Source of the DNA: Heliopora coerulea | Lineage: Eukaryota; Cnidaria; Anthozoa; Scleralcyonacea; Helioporidae | Direction of reading: 5' to 3' | NCBI GenBank assembly: GCA_030142905.1 | Contig: JASJOG010000014.1 | Location: 1,364,001-1,428,000, forward strand | Length of the DNA: 64,000 nucleotides | In this document: one piece after another, positions 1-10,381 of the stretch | Numbering within the stretch: position 1 is the stretch's first letter | How the letters are laid out: each line of letters opens with the position of its first letter | Notes under the pieces: generated by a model | Databases searched by the model: none | Seen by the model: only the letters and a program-made list of their open reading frames with translations | What the model was told of the DNA's origin: nothing | Program-made: the position numbers and the translations under genes

Positions 1-1849
1 GAGTTTTGGAGGAAGGTTAAGAGACTTAAGCTCATTTAGGGAAGAAGATGATCCAATTTTTCTTCTCGTTTCATAACACCCGATAGCGGAGAACGACAAA
101 TTCCTTAACAGATTTTTTACAGCAGTCAGTAGATGGACAAAATATAATGTGGTCGAGTTAGAGTAGTGAAGGCCCGGCTAAGATTTCAAACCAAAGAACA
201 CAAAAAAGGAAACTCAATTATCAAAATATCCATAGTTGTATTTTCAAGAAAGCTACTTAGATTAAGTATATTTAAATATGCAAATTATTTAAAAATAGAA
301 ATGACAAGATTATTTTGAAATGTGTAGGGTAGAAAAGAAACAGATCAGTTTCATCAATTTTCTTATTTCAGCAGAGTGAGTTCTTTACGCAATGTTTAAG
401 ACTTTAGGTTATTTATCAGACTATTTTCTTGACATAAACTGTCCTTGCAAAGACAAGTTTTTTTCCGCAAGTCGCCATTGTAATGTTCGACTTCCAAGAT
501 ACTAAACTACGGCATTGTGGAAAATGCGGAAAGCGGTATGTTTGTGTGTGGGATAGCGGGTACCCGCTATAGTGGTATGTGGGCAGCGGGTAGACGGTAT
601 ACAGGTATATATTCTGAGATGAACGAGGTTACTAAGCGTGTCTGTTTAGTCTATATTGACATCTTTTTCAACGGAAATATCAAACTAACGTTGTAAAGGT
701 TGCCAAATTGCCAATATGCAGAAAAATAGTTAAACACGTGACCTTAAAGGATGGCTGCGCGACGTCTCTCCATGGAAATAGACTGAAACTATGCCCGGTG
801 GTGAAGAGATTAAATCCACTCGATGACATTTTATTTATTGTAGAATTACCTTGATTTACGTTCATCTACGTATCTCTAAACATGTACATATATATACATA
901 AATATCAATTACTTTTATTTTCATCTTATTTTATTTTAAGATAAAATAACATAAAATAAAAATCAGCCTATTCCAAAGACGTGTATAAACCTTTTGTCAA
1001 TTGATTAAGGTTAGCCCCAAATTCCTGCAGCAGACCAGGCGCTTTCCTGTACAACAACGATGAAATTTAACGTTTGGGTACTGCGCCTCTTGACATTGAT
1101 AAACTATTACAATGTGGCTTAGCCAGCTATAAGATAGCACTTATCTGCTATTACTGCGAATTCAGAATTGGTAAAACTGACATTTGCTATCTCTTCACTT
1201 AAGGAAGTACGCCTTTGTCGGGTTCAGTTGGTCTTTTCACTAGTTACCATTTTAAAATTTAATATAAATCTCAGAGTTCATTCTGTTTGTGTAGTCCAAT
1301 GTGGATTAACTAGTAGCAGGTCAGACGAGCGGGTGAATGTCAAATCTGTACTTTTTGCGAAAATCATGAGTAGAGACAAGCTAGTATTTGAGTAACCGAA
1401 CGTTTGATCATCACATAAGAACAGGAACCCTGGAATCTGTTTGTGGAGGTACCATTTGTGCAAAACAGCGATACACTTGTGTTCAATTGTGTAAAATCAA
1501 AATAAGTCGGCGATTTGAATAATTTGACTTTCTTTCCTTTCTCGTTATTCACTTACTATAGATATTGCACTTCCATCTTTTTTAACCTATAGTGCCAATT
1601 TTCAATAAGTAGGTTGCAATGATATAAACTCCGAACTTACAAAGAAAGGTATGTAGATCTATTGTGCGCTTATTGCTTGCTCTGTGGAATTTTTGCCAGG
1701 TAACTAATAAATAGGAGCTCATATGAAATTCAAAGAAAGCTGAGAATGCGAGGCTTAAAGTAATGTGTGTCTTCTGGCTTATAACCTCTTTCCACTACAT
1801 TTCCATTATAATTTTTAATAGAGGTAGCATTAAAATTGCTCATAGAATT
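1..1849. other. AT-rich non-coding DNA, no gene recognised
   Basis: Only short open frames occur here, in all frames, and none shows a recognisable domain or a convincing splice site. The stretch near 900-960 is a run of short AT-only words. I see no RNA gene and no mobile-element end. Confidence 0.5.
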
Positions 1850-2290
1850 GGTATAAAAATTTCTATTAATATTTCCGTTGCGATTAGAATTTGAATTTTT
1901 ATCAAAATTTGAATTCGAATTTCTATGCGAATTTCTATCAGAAATTCTATTAGAATTTCTATTACAGTTTCTGTTGGAACTTCTATTGGAACATCTACCA
2001 GAATTTCTATTAGAATCGACATTTGAATTTCTATTAAAATGTCAATCAAAGTTGCCATTAGAATTCCTTTTAGAATTTGTATATGAATTTCCATTAGATT
2101 TTGCATTATTGTTTTCTTTAGAAGTTTTCTTAGAATTATGATAAGAGTTTCTGTTTCAATTTCTCTTAGAAGTTCTGTTAGAATTTCTATTAGAATTCTT
2201 ACAAAAATATTTAATGATAAACTTTTATTCAAACAACTATTGATATTTTTATTAGAATTGTTAGAATAGAAATGAGTTTTGCAAGCTAGC
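1850..2290. repeat. Degenerate 12-bp minisatellite, segment 1
   Basis: The unit is close to attagaatttct and recurs with substitutions across the segment. Because 12 is a multiple of 3, both strands give long open frames rich in Ile, Leu, Glu and Phe (for example 1840-2316 minus and 1878-2141 plus). They are products of the repeat, not genes. The array stops at the mariner element starting at 2303 and resumes right after it. Confidence 0.85.
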
Positions 2291-2302
2291 TTAACCATTA
2301 TA

Positions 2303-3236
2303 CGAGGGGCGATCAAAAAGTTCCGAGACTACGTCTATGAAAAGCAGAAAACGTACTGGATTTAAAATTGGCCGCCATCCCCTTTGAAGTAGTCACCTTG
2401 TGCAGCGATACACCGCTCCCAGCGCTTCTGCAAGTCTTGGTACGCTCCCTGGAAGTCCCGCTCTGCAAGCGTGTCAAGCACCATCTGCGATTCGCGCTGG
2501 ATCTCCTCCACGGTGTCAAAACGGTGACCCTTAAACTTGAACTTCATCTTGGGGGAGAGGAAGAAGTCGCAGGGGGCCAAATCCGGTGACTAGGGTGAGT
2601 GGGGAGCAACGATTTTGTTGGTGGGGCTCAAAAACTCGCGCGTTTTCAATGCATTGTGAGCAGGTGCATTGTCATGTTGGGCTACCCAGTTGCCATTACG
2701 CCACAGTTCAGGTCGTTCCCGCCGAATGTTCTCCCTCAATTGACCCTGAATGACACGTCGACGATGTCAGCTATTTCATTGATGGTGATCCGACGATTCT
2801 GACGCACAATTCATCCAATTTGTTGACATTTTTAGGGGTTGTGCTTGTCGAGGGTCGCCCTGACCTCTCGTCATCCTCCAGTAACGTCCTACCCTCTTGA
2901 AGCGCTAGTGCCACTCAAAACACTTCGCTCGGCTCATTGCTTCATTACCGCATGCCTGCTGCAACATTTTAAGTGTTTGCGTTGCCGTTTTCCCGAGTTT
3001 GACACAGAATTTGATGTTTGCTCTCTGCCTAAGTTTGAAGTCTATACTGAAATCGCAATTGAACACGTGAACATAGTCACAAAAACGCATGTAGTACAAG
3101 TCTTAATGATCACATGACGACTCGCAACATACTGACCTACGACAGTCACTGCTCGCTCATTCTGCGTGCTCATGACTGTCACACGCTTAGTTTTTTTGTA
3201 ACAGGGATAGTCTCGGAACTTTTTGATCGCACCTCG
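2303..3236 (-). mobile_element. Internally deleted mariner-like DNA transposon
   Basis: Inverted terminal repeats of about 30 bp bound the element: the left end begins cgaggggcgatcaaaaag, and the right end is its near-perfect reverse complement finishing at 3236. A TA precedes the left end, as expected for mariner; the right-hand TA is mutated to TT. The element interrupts the 12-bp minisatellite, which continues on both sides. At 934 bp it is shorter than a typical 1.2-1.3-kb mariner, in line with the internal deletion seen in the transposase. Confidence 0.88.
2362..3099 (-). pseudogene. Mariner transposase remnant lacking the first catalytic Asp
   Basis: Read on the minus strand, the N-terminal helix-turn-helix is recognisable near 2905-3042 (RANIKFCVKLGKTATQTLKM, ending in a CFEWH motif). 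The linker motif DDERSGRPSTS follows in another frame, then ITINEIAD of the second helix-turn-helix. The sequence then jumps to the RRERPELW region, HDNAPAH (second catalytic Asp, about 2670) and SPDLAPCDFF (third catalytic Asp, about 2575), ending with the family's GDYFKGD-type C-terminus. The last two Asp residues are 34 residues apart, as in the DD34D mariners. The block holding the first Asp is missing. A stop codon lies just before SPDLAPCD and several frameshifts are present, so it cannot encode active transposase. Confidence 0.85.
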
Positions 3237-3627
3237 TTGAATTCCTTTTAGAAGTTTATTTAAATTTCTATTAGGATCACCATAAGAATTTCCATTGGAA
3301 TTTTTCTTACAATTACAATTAGAATTTCTTTTGGGGTTTCTATTAGAACTAGAATTTATAATAAAATTAGAATTTTTATAAGAATTTCTATTCAACTTCG
3401 ATTATAACCTCTGTCAGAACTCCTATCAGAATTTCTATCGGAATTCTTATTATCATTTCCATTAGAAATTCTATTATAATCAGAACATGAATTTCCACTC
3501 GAATTTGAATTAGATTGCTTATTAGTTGAAAATCGTTTCAGAATTTCAAGTAAAATTTGTTGGAACTAAAGTTTCTGTGAGAAACTCTATTAGAACTGGA
3601 ACTAAAATCTGTATTAGAATTTCTGTT
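3237..3627. repeat. 12-bp minisatellite, segment 2
   Basis: The same attagaatttct-like unit resumes immediately after the mariner right end and runs to the TTAA of the small MITE at 3628. Confidence 0.8.
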
Positions 3628-3728
3628 TTAACCCTTTCCGGTCGGAGGCGTCCACCCTTGACGAGTAAAATCGTCTAGCGTTAGCCCACGTAATATTAAA
3701 AGGTCAGATACAGACCCGAAAGGGTTAA
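3628..3728. mobile_element. TTAA-flanked MITE, copy A
   Basis: A 101-bp unit bounded by TTAA on both sides. Its inverted ends are TTAACCCTTTCCGG and CCGAAAGGGTTAA. The core contains ttgacgagtaaaatcgtcta followed by gcgttagcc, shared with copies near 9673, 17395, 50379, 55745 and 61816. TTAA target sites and CCCTTT ends suggest a piggyBac-type origin (inference). It sits inside the minisatellite. Confidence 0.75.
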
Positions 3729-4390
3729 CGCCTATTGGAATTTCTATGAGAAATTCTATCAGAATTTCAAAAAAATTTACTAAATAATAAATGTTAGAAT
3801 TCCTATTAAAATTCATTGGAATTTCTATTAAAATTTCTATTAGAATTATTAATAGCATTTCTATTAGAATCTTCATTACGATTTCCTTTAGAATTAGAAT
3901 TTCTCATAGAATTTCTATTTTAATTTTTATTAGAATTTCTTTCAGAGTTTATATCAGAGTTTTCACAAGATTTTCTCTTACAATTTCTGTTCGATTTAGA
4001 ACTATTTTTATTCGAACTTCTTTTTTCTTTTTTTAATAAATGTCAAATAGATTTAGAACAAGAAATTCTGGAGTTTCTATTTTAATTTCTATTAGAATTT
4101 CTTTTAGAATTGTAATAAGAATTTCTATGAGAATTTCGATTAGATTTCGTTTACTGTTTCTATTAGAATATTTACGTCAGGTAGCATTTGACTTTTCATT
4201 ACAATGTCTCCTAGAATTACGATTAGAATTAGAATTACTATTACAATTCTCTATTAGAATTAGAATTAGAATTTTTATTTGAACTTCTTTTAGAACTGCT
4301 AGTAAATGTTTCATAGAAGATTTTTACCCGAAGTGCTACCACAATTTCCATTAAAATTAGTATTGCAATGTCTATTAGATTTACTATTCT
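3729..4390. repeat. 12-bp minisatellite, segment 3
   Basis: Long run of degenerate attagaatttct units between the TTAA MITE and the hAT-like insertion. Open frames such as 3791-4036 and 4040-4282 are repeat translations. Confidence 0.8.
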
Positions 4391-4571
4391 CTAGCGGATC
4401 CAGACTTGACTTGAAGGAGGGGCCCATCCTAGGAGCAGTAATTAAACAGAGACATTTCCTCTTCTGCTCCGAGCTTCTCCAGAAAAATGACATGTTTAGT
4501 TTCTTGAGATTGTTTTTAGTGACTACTGTGATATTCAAGCGTGCATTTATAGTATTTACCAGAATGTATAA

Positions 4572-4623
<52 letters not shown>

Positions 4624-4638
4624 GTGTGTGTGTGTGTG

Positions 4639-4696
<58 letters not shown>

Positions 4697-4892
4697 TATA
4701 TATACTAAATTATATTTATATTGTAATAAAATTTTTTAACTTGCATTTTATTAACTACTCGGAAGATGAACACTTGTAGCTATTTTCATTTTCTGCTTCA
4801 GTTACTAAGCGAATTTATCATAAGTTACACTTGTTATTGTCATGTTGAAAGGAACGGCCGAACCCCTTGGGCCCCACCCTGGATCCTCCAAT
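4391..4892. mobile_element. Probable hAT-like non-autonomous insertion
   Basis: The left end ctagcggatccag and the right end ctggatcctcc form short inverted ends followed by G-rich and C-rich subterminal blocks, a layout common in invertebrate hAT MITEs. Flanking sequence is minisatellite on both sides. The flanks actattct and gctattac share only 5 of 8 bases, so a target duplication is not proven. The interior carries a CA/TA microsatellite. Confidence 0.5.
4574..4692. repeat. CA/TG/TA microsatellite
   Basis: A run of CA dinucleotides is followed by TATATA, a TG run and a long TA run, the latter two forming a partly self-complementary tract. Confidence 0.95.
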
Positions 4893-5104
4893 GCTATTAC
4901 AATTTCTATCAGGATTTTAATTAAAATTTTAATAAGGATTTTTATTTGAATTTTGATTGAAATTTCAATTAGAATTTTTAATAGAAATTCTGTTTGACTT
5001 AGAATTTCTATTAGAATTTTTATTGGAGCTTTTAGTAGAATTCTACTAGACTTTGTAGTATTATAATTTATATCAGAATTACTATTAGAATTTGTATAAG
5101 AATT
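4893..5104. repeat. 12-bp minisatellite, segment 4
   Basis: Degenerate attagaatttct units between two insertions. Confidence 0.75.
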
Positions 5105-5638
5105 CAGGCGTGGATCCAGAATTTTTGCGAAAGAGATGGCGCAAAAGATTTTTTTACAAATTCATGCCACTATATGGCGTTTTACTGGAAGAATTCTTAT
5201 GCTACCGTCGTCATCATCTCAGCATGAACATCAGGAAAAAAACCGTCTTCTATTCCAACATCCATTTTAAATATTTGCCTGGCCCAAGTGAAAATTTTTA
5301 TTGGATTAATCAGTTCATGAGTGGTTGTAACTTCAGTGTTATGATGCCTAGTTCGCTTGATAACTGGTGATGTGTCAGTTCTGCAATGTTCAATGGTAAA
5401 ATATTTAAAACTGGTCAAAAATAATACGTTTCAGGTGTTTTTTGAATTTGAAAATATTCAACTCACTCTTCCTTCTTTTTGCTGTCTGTTCCGATCAGTT
5501 CTCTTTGAAAATAATCATCAGTCTTCTTGGTGGTCAACCTTTAAGGCTAGGTGTTTTGTTAGTGAGCAAAACGTCACCGGACAATTAATGAAAAAAGGGG
5601 GCGTTCGTCCAGTGCTCCCCCATCTAAATCTACCCAAG
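5105..5638. mobile_element. Probable hAT-like non-autonomous insertion
   Basis: Begins caggcgtggatccag directly after minisatellite and ends ctaaatctacccaag directly before minisatellite, with a GC-rich block near the right end. The ends are imperfect inverted repeats of each other. No clear 8-bp target duplication can be read because the flanks are repetitive. The two open frames inside (5092-5370 and 5357-5650) match nothing I recognise. Confidence 0.45.
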
Positions 5639-6245
5639 GAACTTCTATAAGAAATTTGATTGAAATTTTTTAAGAATTTATATAAGAATTTCTATTAGCA
5701 TTTTATTAGAATATCTAGTGGAGGTCCTATAAGAACTTCTATTTGATTCTACATTAGAATTTGTATTAAAATTAAATTTAGAATTTTAACATGAATTTGA
5801 ATTAGTATTTCTATTCCAATTTCTATTCTTATTTCCCCTGACGTTTCTTTAAGATATTTTATTAGAATTGCAATCAGAATCGGTTTTAGAATTTCTATCA
5901 AAACTTCGATTAGAATAAATTTCTTTACAATTTCTGTTGAAGTTAGTATTAGAATTTCTAGTGAAATTTGTCTTAAAATTAGAATTTGAATTTCTATAAG
6001 AATTTGAACTAGCAATTCTGTAATAGTGAGAACTATAATTTTTACTTTCATTTCTGCAAGAAATGCAGTTAGCATTTACTGAATTATCATGAGGATTTTA
6101 GAACAGTAAAAATTTCTATTTGAATTTTTAAGAATTTCTACCAGATCTTTTGTACTTGGATATCCATTAGAATTGCTATTAGAAGTGGGACTAGAGTTTT
6201 TGTTACAATTTCTATTATTGCTTGAATCAGAATTTCTAATTATAA
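5639..6245. repeat. 12-bp minisatellite, segment 5
   Basis: Last part of the array. The minus-strand open frame 5749-6075 is an Ile/Leu/Glu translation of the unit, not a gene. Confidence 0.8.
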
Positions 6246-9200
6246 TCAAGCTGTTTTATCACACAGGTAAATTTTTGTTAATTTGATTTTTAATTAGCTT
6301 CATAGCCCTTATTTCCATATGTTTGATAAAGCTGTTTCCCGGTCTATTAGTTTTAATCACAATCTGTCCTGAAGTTGGTCGTTCAGACTCAAACCTTCAC
6401 TCATTTGATTTATCGTTATTAACTGGTTGAAACTCAAGAAAATTAGGGCAAACCAATATTAAAGAGTATTTCACTTTAAAACTTTTGGGTTTACTACTTG
6501 ATGACCACTTGAGGACAAATTCCTGGGCAATATATCTCGTTATATTAGATTACGTATCTTGGGTTAGTCGTTCCAAATGTTTTCTTGATTCACACAGTTT
6601 ATGTATACAACAACTTTTGGTTTGTCAAACTGCCCTTGAAAAGATGAAGCTTACACGCATTTAAAGGCTACCGTTTTCAATTAAGTTTAAGTACAATAAT
6701 CGATAAATAATAAGTACTTGTAAACTTTGGAGGTACACTGTAAGCAGCATTTGATGCCAATTTAGGTATCCTTTAGACTAATTAAAACAACAACCAGGGA
6801 CTTAAGAGTCAACAACACCTCACAAAAATAACGATAAAATAACGATAGACAATAAGTTGTTCATTTACGAGGTGTAGGTGACCACATGACGACTGTTTCG
6901 ATGATAGTGATAATTTTAGAATCGCTCTGCAAAATCGCTCGGCAGCACTATATTAATAAATCTCTCTACCAATTACTGGGTGCCTTTTCCATACGACTAT
7001 TAACCTTATATCACTCGATTTTCCTCCCGTTAATGGAAAACCAGAATTCACGTACAGCAGTTTATACTCGAAGGCGAGATAAGAACTCTTCCAAGAAAAG
7101 GTGAAATTTCCCCATCCTAAGCTTAAATCTATTTATCTTGTACCGAAAAGTTCCTGGTCTTAATCTTTTCCTTGTTTCTTTTTTTTAGCAAAAAACAGAA
7201 CTAGCACTCATACGAAATCAAAACCAGCCATATTTGGGTGGACTTGTGAGTGCACACAATCGTTATCGTTTATTTTCATCTTATCTTGCGTAATCCACAT
7301 CGGCCATGATGACCACAACAAGAGGCTTTGCTTAAGTGAATTCAACGCTAGGATCATCGACGATATTCTTTGAATAATAAATTTTTAAAGGAAAACAGAA
7401 TAAATATTCTCATTTCCAAGCGTCCCAAGAGTTAGCTAGAGTGCAGTTTAGCGGATGCTCCTGGACGCTGATCAGTATTGCTGGCTCAACAGTCGGGTAA
7501 AGTGAGATTTGGCGGGAAAATGTTATGAGCCATAGCAAGGGAAAATGGATTACTTGAATATCATAACTACATGTATTCAGTTAGGATTTGGGTTTGGATA
7601 TTAGATTAGGCTTTGTGAAGATGACCGCTGAAGATGACCGCCGCTAAGGCTGTCGAAACGTCAGTCACTTCAACCAACAGTCTTTCTCAAGACTACACTA
7701 ACCTGGACGATCAACTGCCTTAAACATGTCAGAGTTAGTATTGTTGTATAGTTTCCTTGTTTTTTGTGAACTGAATGATATCTTCGTAGACTAAGGCCAT
7801 TTCACGTTTAACTGTAGTCACGGCTACATTTAAATTTCCCACAGAAAATTCATAATATTAGTTGTTGAGCAGACTGCAAGGGTCAGCGGCCAAATGCTTC
7901 CCCTGAACTCCACTTACACGCAAGAGGTGTGGAAACATCGTCTTCTTTTTGATTATTACATGACTTTCACTTTTTCAGGACGTTGGAGACTCAGGGAGTG
8001 GATAAAACTGTAATGTGAAGTTAAAGTTAAGGTATTTAACAGAATCATTTTATATTGATGTGCATTAATGTTAGTTTCATTGACGCTGTGGTAACGTTAT
8101 GTTAATGATTTTAGATATCTACCAAGAACGAGGTCTGCGCGGGAACGTAGTTCTTTACGTTTTGATACTGACCAAATGATAAAGCAGTGAGATCTGTGCA
8201 AAAAAACCGGAAAGCAAATACTTTCCAGGACGAACCGAGCAAACTAGAATAATAAAAATTTATGAAATGGCTTTTGGTTGTTTTTCTTTCCCATTTTTAA
8301 TTGGGTTTCCGTTTTGCTTCTTGTTTCCATCAGTTATACATTCTCGTCCAGAACAAAAGCAGTACACATTTTATTACTGCGATGTTGCGATACTTGACAA
8401 AAGCGTAAAAAACCACAAGCCGATAAGCAAGTGTTTTTAGCTTTTTGAAAGTCGAGCCAAATCCCAAGTGTTTGGATCACAGTATACAAACATGGGAATC
8501 CATTTGGTATTTCTTTTATAAAATAACGACAGATGAAAAACAGTTAACTAAATAAAATCAATGATGAAGTAAGCAATTCTCCCGAAAATCATCAACTACC
8601 AATCGGAACCAAGCTTAAGATCAAACACTGGTCAACAAAGCATAGCCACTTCAACGTGGTGACAAAGAGGAAAAGCAAGTGTGCTATTTTAAAGCTTTTG
8701 GAAAGTCAAGCAACATACCAAGTGTTTGAATCACAGTATTCAAACACACAAAAACCGTTACGTTAACCAATGAGAGCTCGAGAGCGAGTCGCATTATTGT
8801 ATAAATAGTATTCTTCTTCACTGTCATTGGAGTTAATGTCTTCCACTACGCTCGATCGTTGTCATTTCCTTCATCTTATGGACGATCAAGATTCACTTTC
8901 TGTAGTGGTAGAATAGGTTGATAGCAAGATTATTTTGAAGCACCAGCTTTAGCCATGGTTTCTTAATGCCACCCAGAACGCTGTCTGACAACTTTCCGAT
9001 AAACACTTGATAAGTCCGTCAAAAGCTGGCAACTTTCATGATATAAATTGGCGGGAAGTATTTAGAGGCGTTAATTTTGGCAAATCCTTGAAATGAATTG
9101 TGCCAACTTTTTCTGGATGAGCGAAATAATGCAACTCCACGAGAACTATCTCTTCATGGTCTCCTTTACACGATTTCTAAATTCGCAAGCATACTGCTTC

Positions 9201-9672
9201 ATTAACACTTTATTTTCGACGTGTGTAGCTAAATGAAAATGCTTTATGTCGAGAGTCACATCTGACCAATTTTTTTAGTGTACGGCGGAAGGTACAAAGG
9301 ATTCAAGATCATCTGAAGCACAGTAAAAATGTCTCGAACTTTGTTACCTTTGTTCGAGGGGGCATGCTCTCAGGCAGTAAGACCGGGAACAACATAATCG
9401 ACACTATATAAAGCTAATGACCATTTGTTGCATTTATTCAAGGTTGTGTATTTGGTAGGGTATTTCCGGAGTCAAGAAATGCTTGAAACAACATCTATAA
9501 CATAAAGCCTATAAAGATTTTCAGTAACCGGAGGTGCACTAGTTACCCGAAAATCGTCCCTTATTTTTGGTAACCGGATTCAGTGGGAAAATTTCGATAT
9601 TTTCTGCGAACACATGATTCTCGGTTAACCGCCAACCGCCTAAAACATTTGGAGATGACCCAAATCAAACTT
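6246..9672. other. Non-coding stretch with scattered repeat debris
   Basis: No exon or RNA gene recognised. Around 7600-7720 there is a short duplicated word (tgaagatgaccgc twice) followed by a small hairpin and tcgaaacgtcagtc, which resembles the tail of cnidarian retroelements. At 8429-8493 and 8676-8748 a diverged 65-75-bp sequence is repeated directly. Confidence 0.45.
8429..8748. repeat. Diverged direct repeat pair, about 250 bp apart
   Basis: Copies at 8429-8493 and 8676-8748 share gcaagtg, gaaagtc, ccaagtgtttg and atcacagtat words in the same order. The second copy can fold gtgtttgaat against attcaaacac as a 10-bp stem. Confidence 0.55.
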
Positions 9673-9773
9673 TTAATTCCTTTCCCGCGAAAGCTCTCCC
9701 CTTGACGAGTAAAATCATTTGGCGCTAGCCAGAGTAAAATAATACAATTTTTATCCCACCGGGAAAGAGTTAA
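9673..9773. mobile_element. TTAA-flanked MITE, copy B
   Basis: TTAA on both sides, left end ttaattcctttcccg and right end cgggaaagagttaa. The core ttgacgagtaaaatcatttg is the same as in copy A. Length is 101 bp, identical to copies A and F. Confidence 0.75.
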
Positions 9774-9834
9774 CAAAGGCCAAAATCGTTTTAACTGCTA
9801 AACTATAATGGACCCGAGAGAAGATAAGTTGGCT

Positions 9835-9905
9835 TGAATGAGTGGGACTCGAACTTGCATCTTCAGGTTCCCGGATAGCTGCTCCACCAGTTGAGCTATG
9901 GAGTA
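9835..9905 (-). other. tRNA-like relic (pseudo-tRNA or SINE head)
   Basis: On the minus strand a box-A match (tagctcaactgg, 9887-9898) and a box-B match (gttcgagtccc, 9844-9854) lie at tRNA-like spacing, and the D arm can pair. The T stem, acceptor stem and anticodon stem do not pair well, so this is not a functional tRNA gene. A degraded tRNA or a tRNA-derived SINE promoter fits better. Confidence 0.5.
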
Positions 9906-10133
9906 AACTTGGAACAGTATACCCATTTAGACCGTTTTAACTGTTAATGTAAGCGAGATTTTCGCGACCACTCAAACACAAACAAGGTCTCGTTTATATT
10001 GCAGAGTCACCTTTAAGTTAAGATAAAAAAAACCCCAACAACTCATGAATCACCTGAAAAACCGAATTGATTTGAGTGCGAGTCAAACTCACTACTTTCT
10101 ATTTATCTACCGCACAGTTAACACGTCGGCTTT

Positions 10134-10381
10134 AAGCCTGGTTTCCACACAATTGTAACTACCAACCACTTGACAGCGATATCATGCTTACTATCGTAGC
10201 CAGCAAGTCGCCAAAGCATGTTTCTACAAAATATCCCTGCCGATCGTTGGCGTCGAGGTGACGGCAGTGAGGCAAAAGATAAACAGGAAAAATGTTTGGA
10301 TGACCCACTGAGAAGACGGTGTGCATGCAAGGTGACGCCAACTCGACGCTGATCGTCGCTGGTGTATGGACACCATGCTTT
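10134..10381. mobile_element. Candidate MITE of about 250 bp
   Basis: The left end aagcctggtttccacac and the reverse complement of the right end (aagcatggtgtccatac) match at most positions, giving a 17-bp imperfect inverted terminal repeat. The interior is more GC-rich than the surroundings. No clear target duplication. Confidence 0.4.

Noticed and set aside
1840..2316. 158-residue minus-strand ORF and similar frames at 5749-6075, 3791-4282
   Set aside because: Translations of the 12-bp minisatellite, open on both strands because the unit is a multiple of three.
7600..7700. Hammerhead-like segment (ctgaagatga, hairpin, gaaacgtcagtc)
   Set aside because: A stem II and GAAAC are present, but a tandem duplication disrupts the CUGANGA block and stem I does not pair next to the core. 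Kept only as retroelement debris.
9835..9905. Functional tRNA gene
   Set aside because: Box A and B are present, but the T, anticodon and acceptor stems do not pair.
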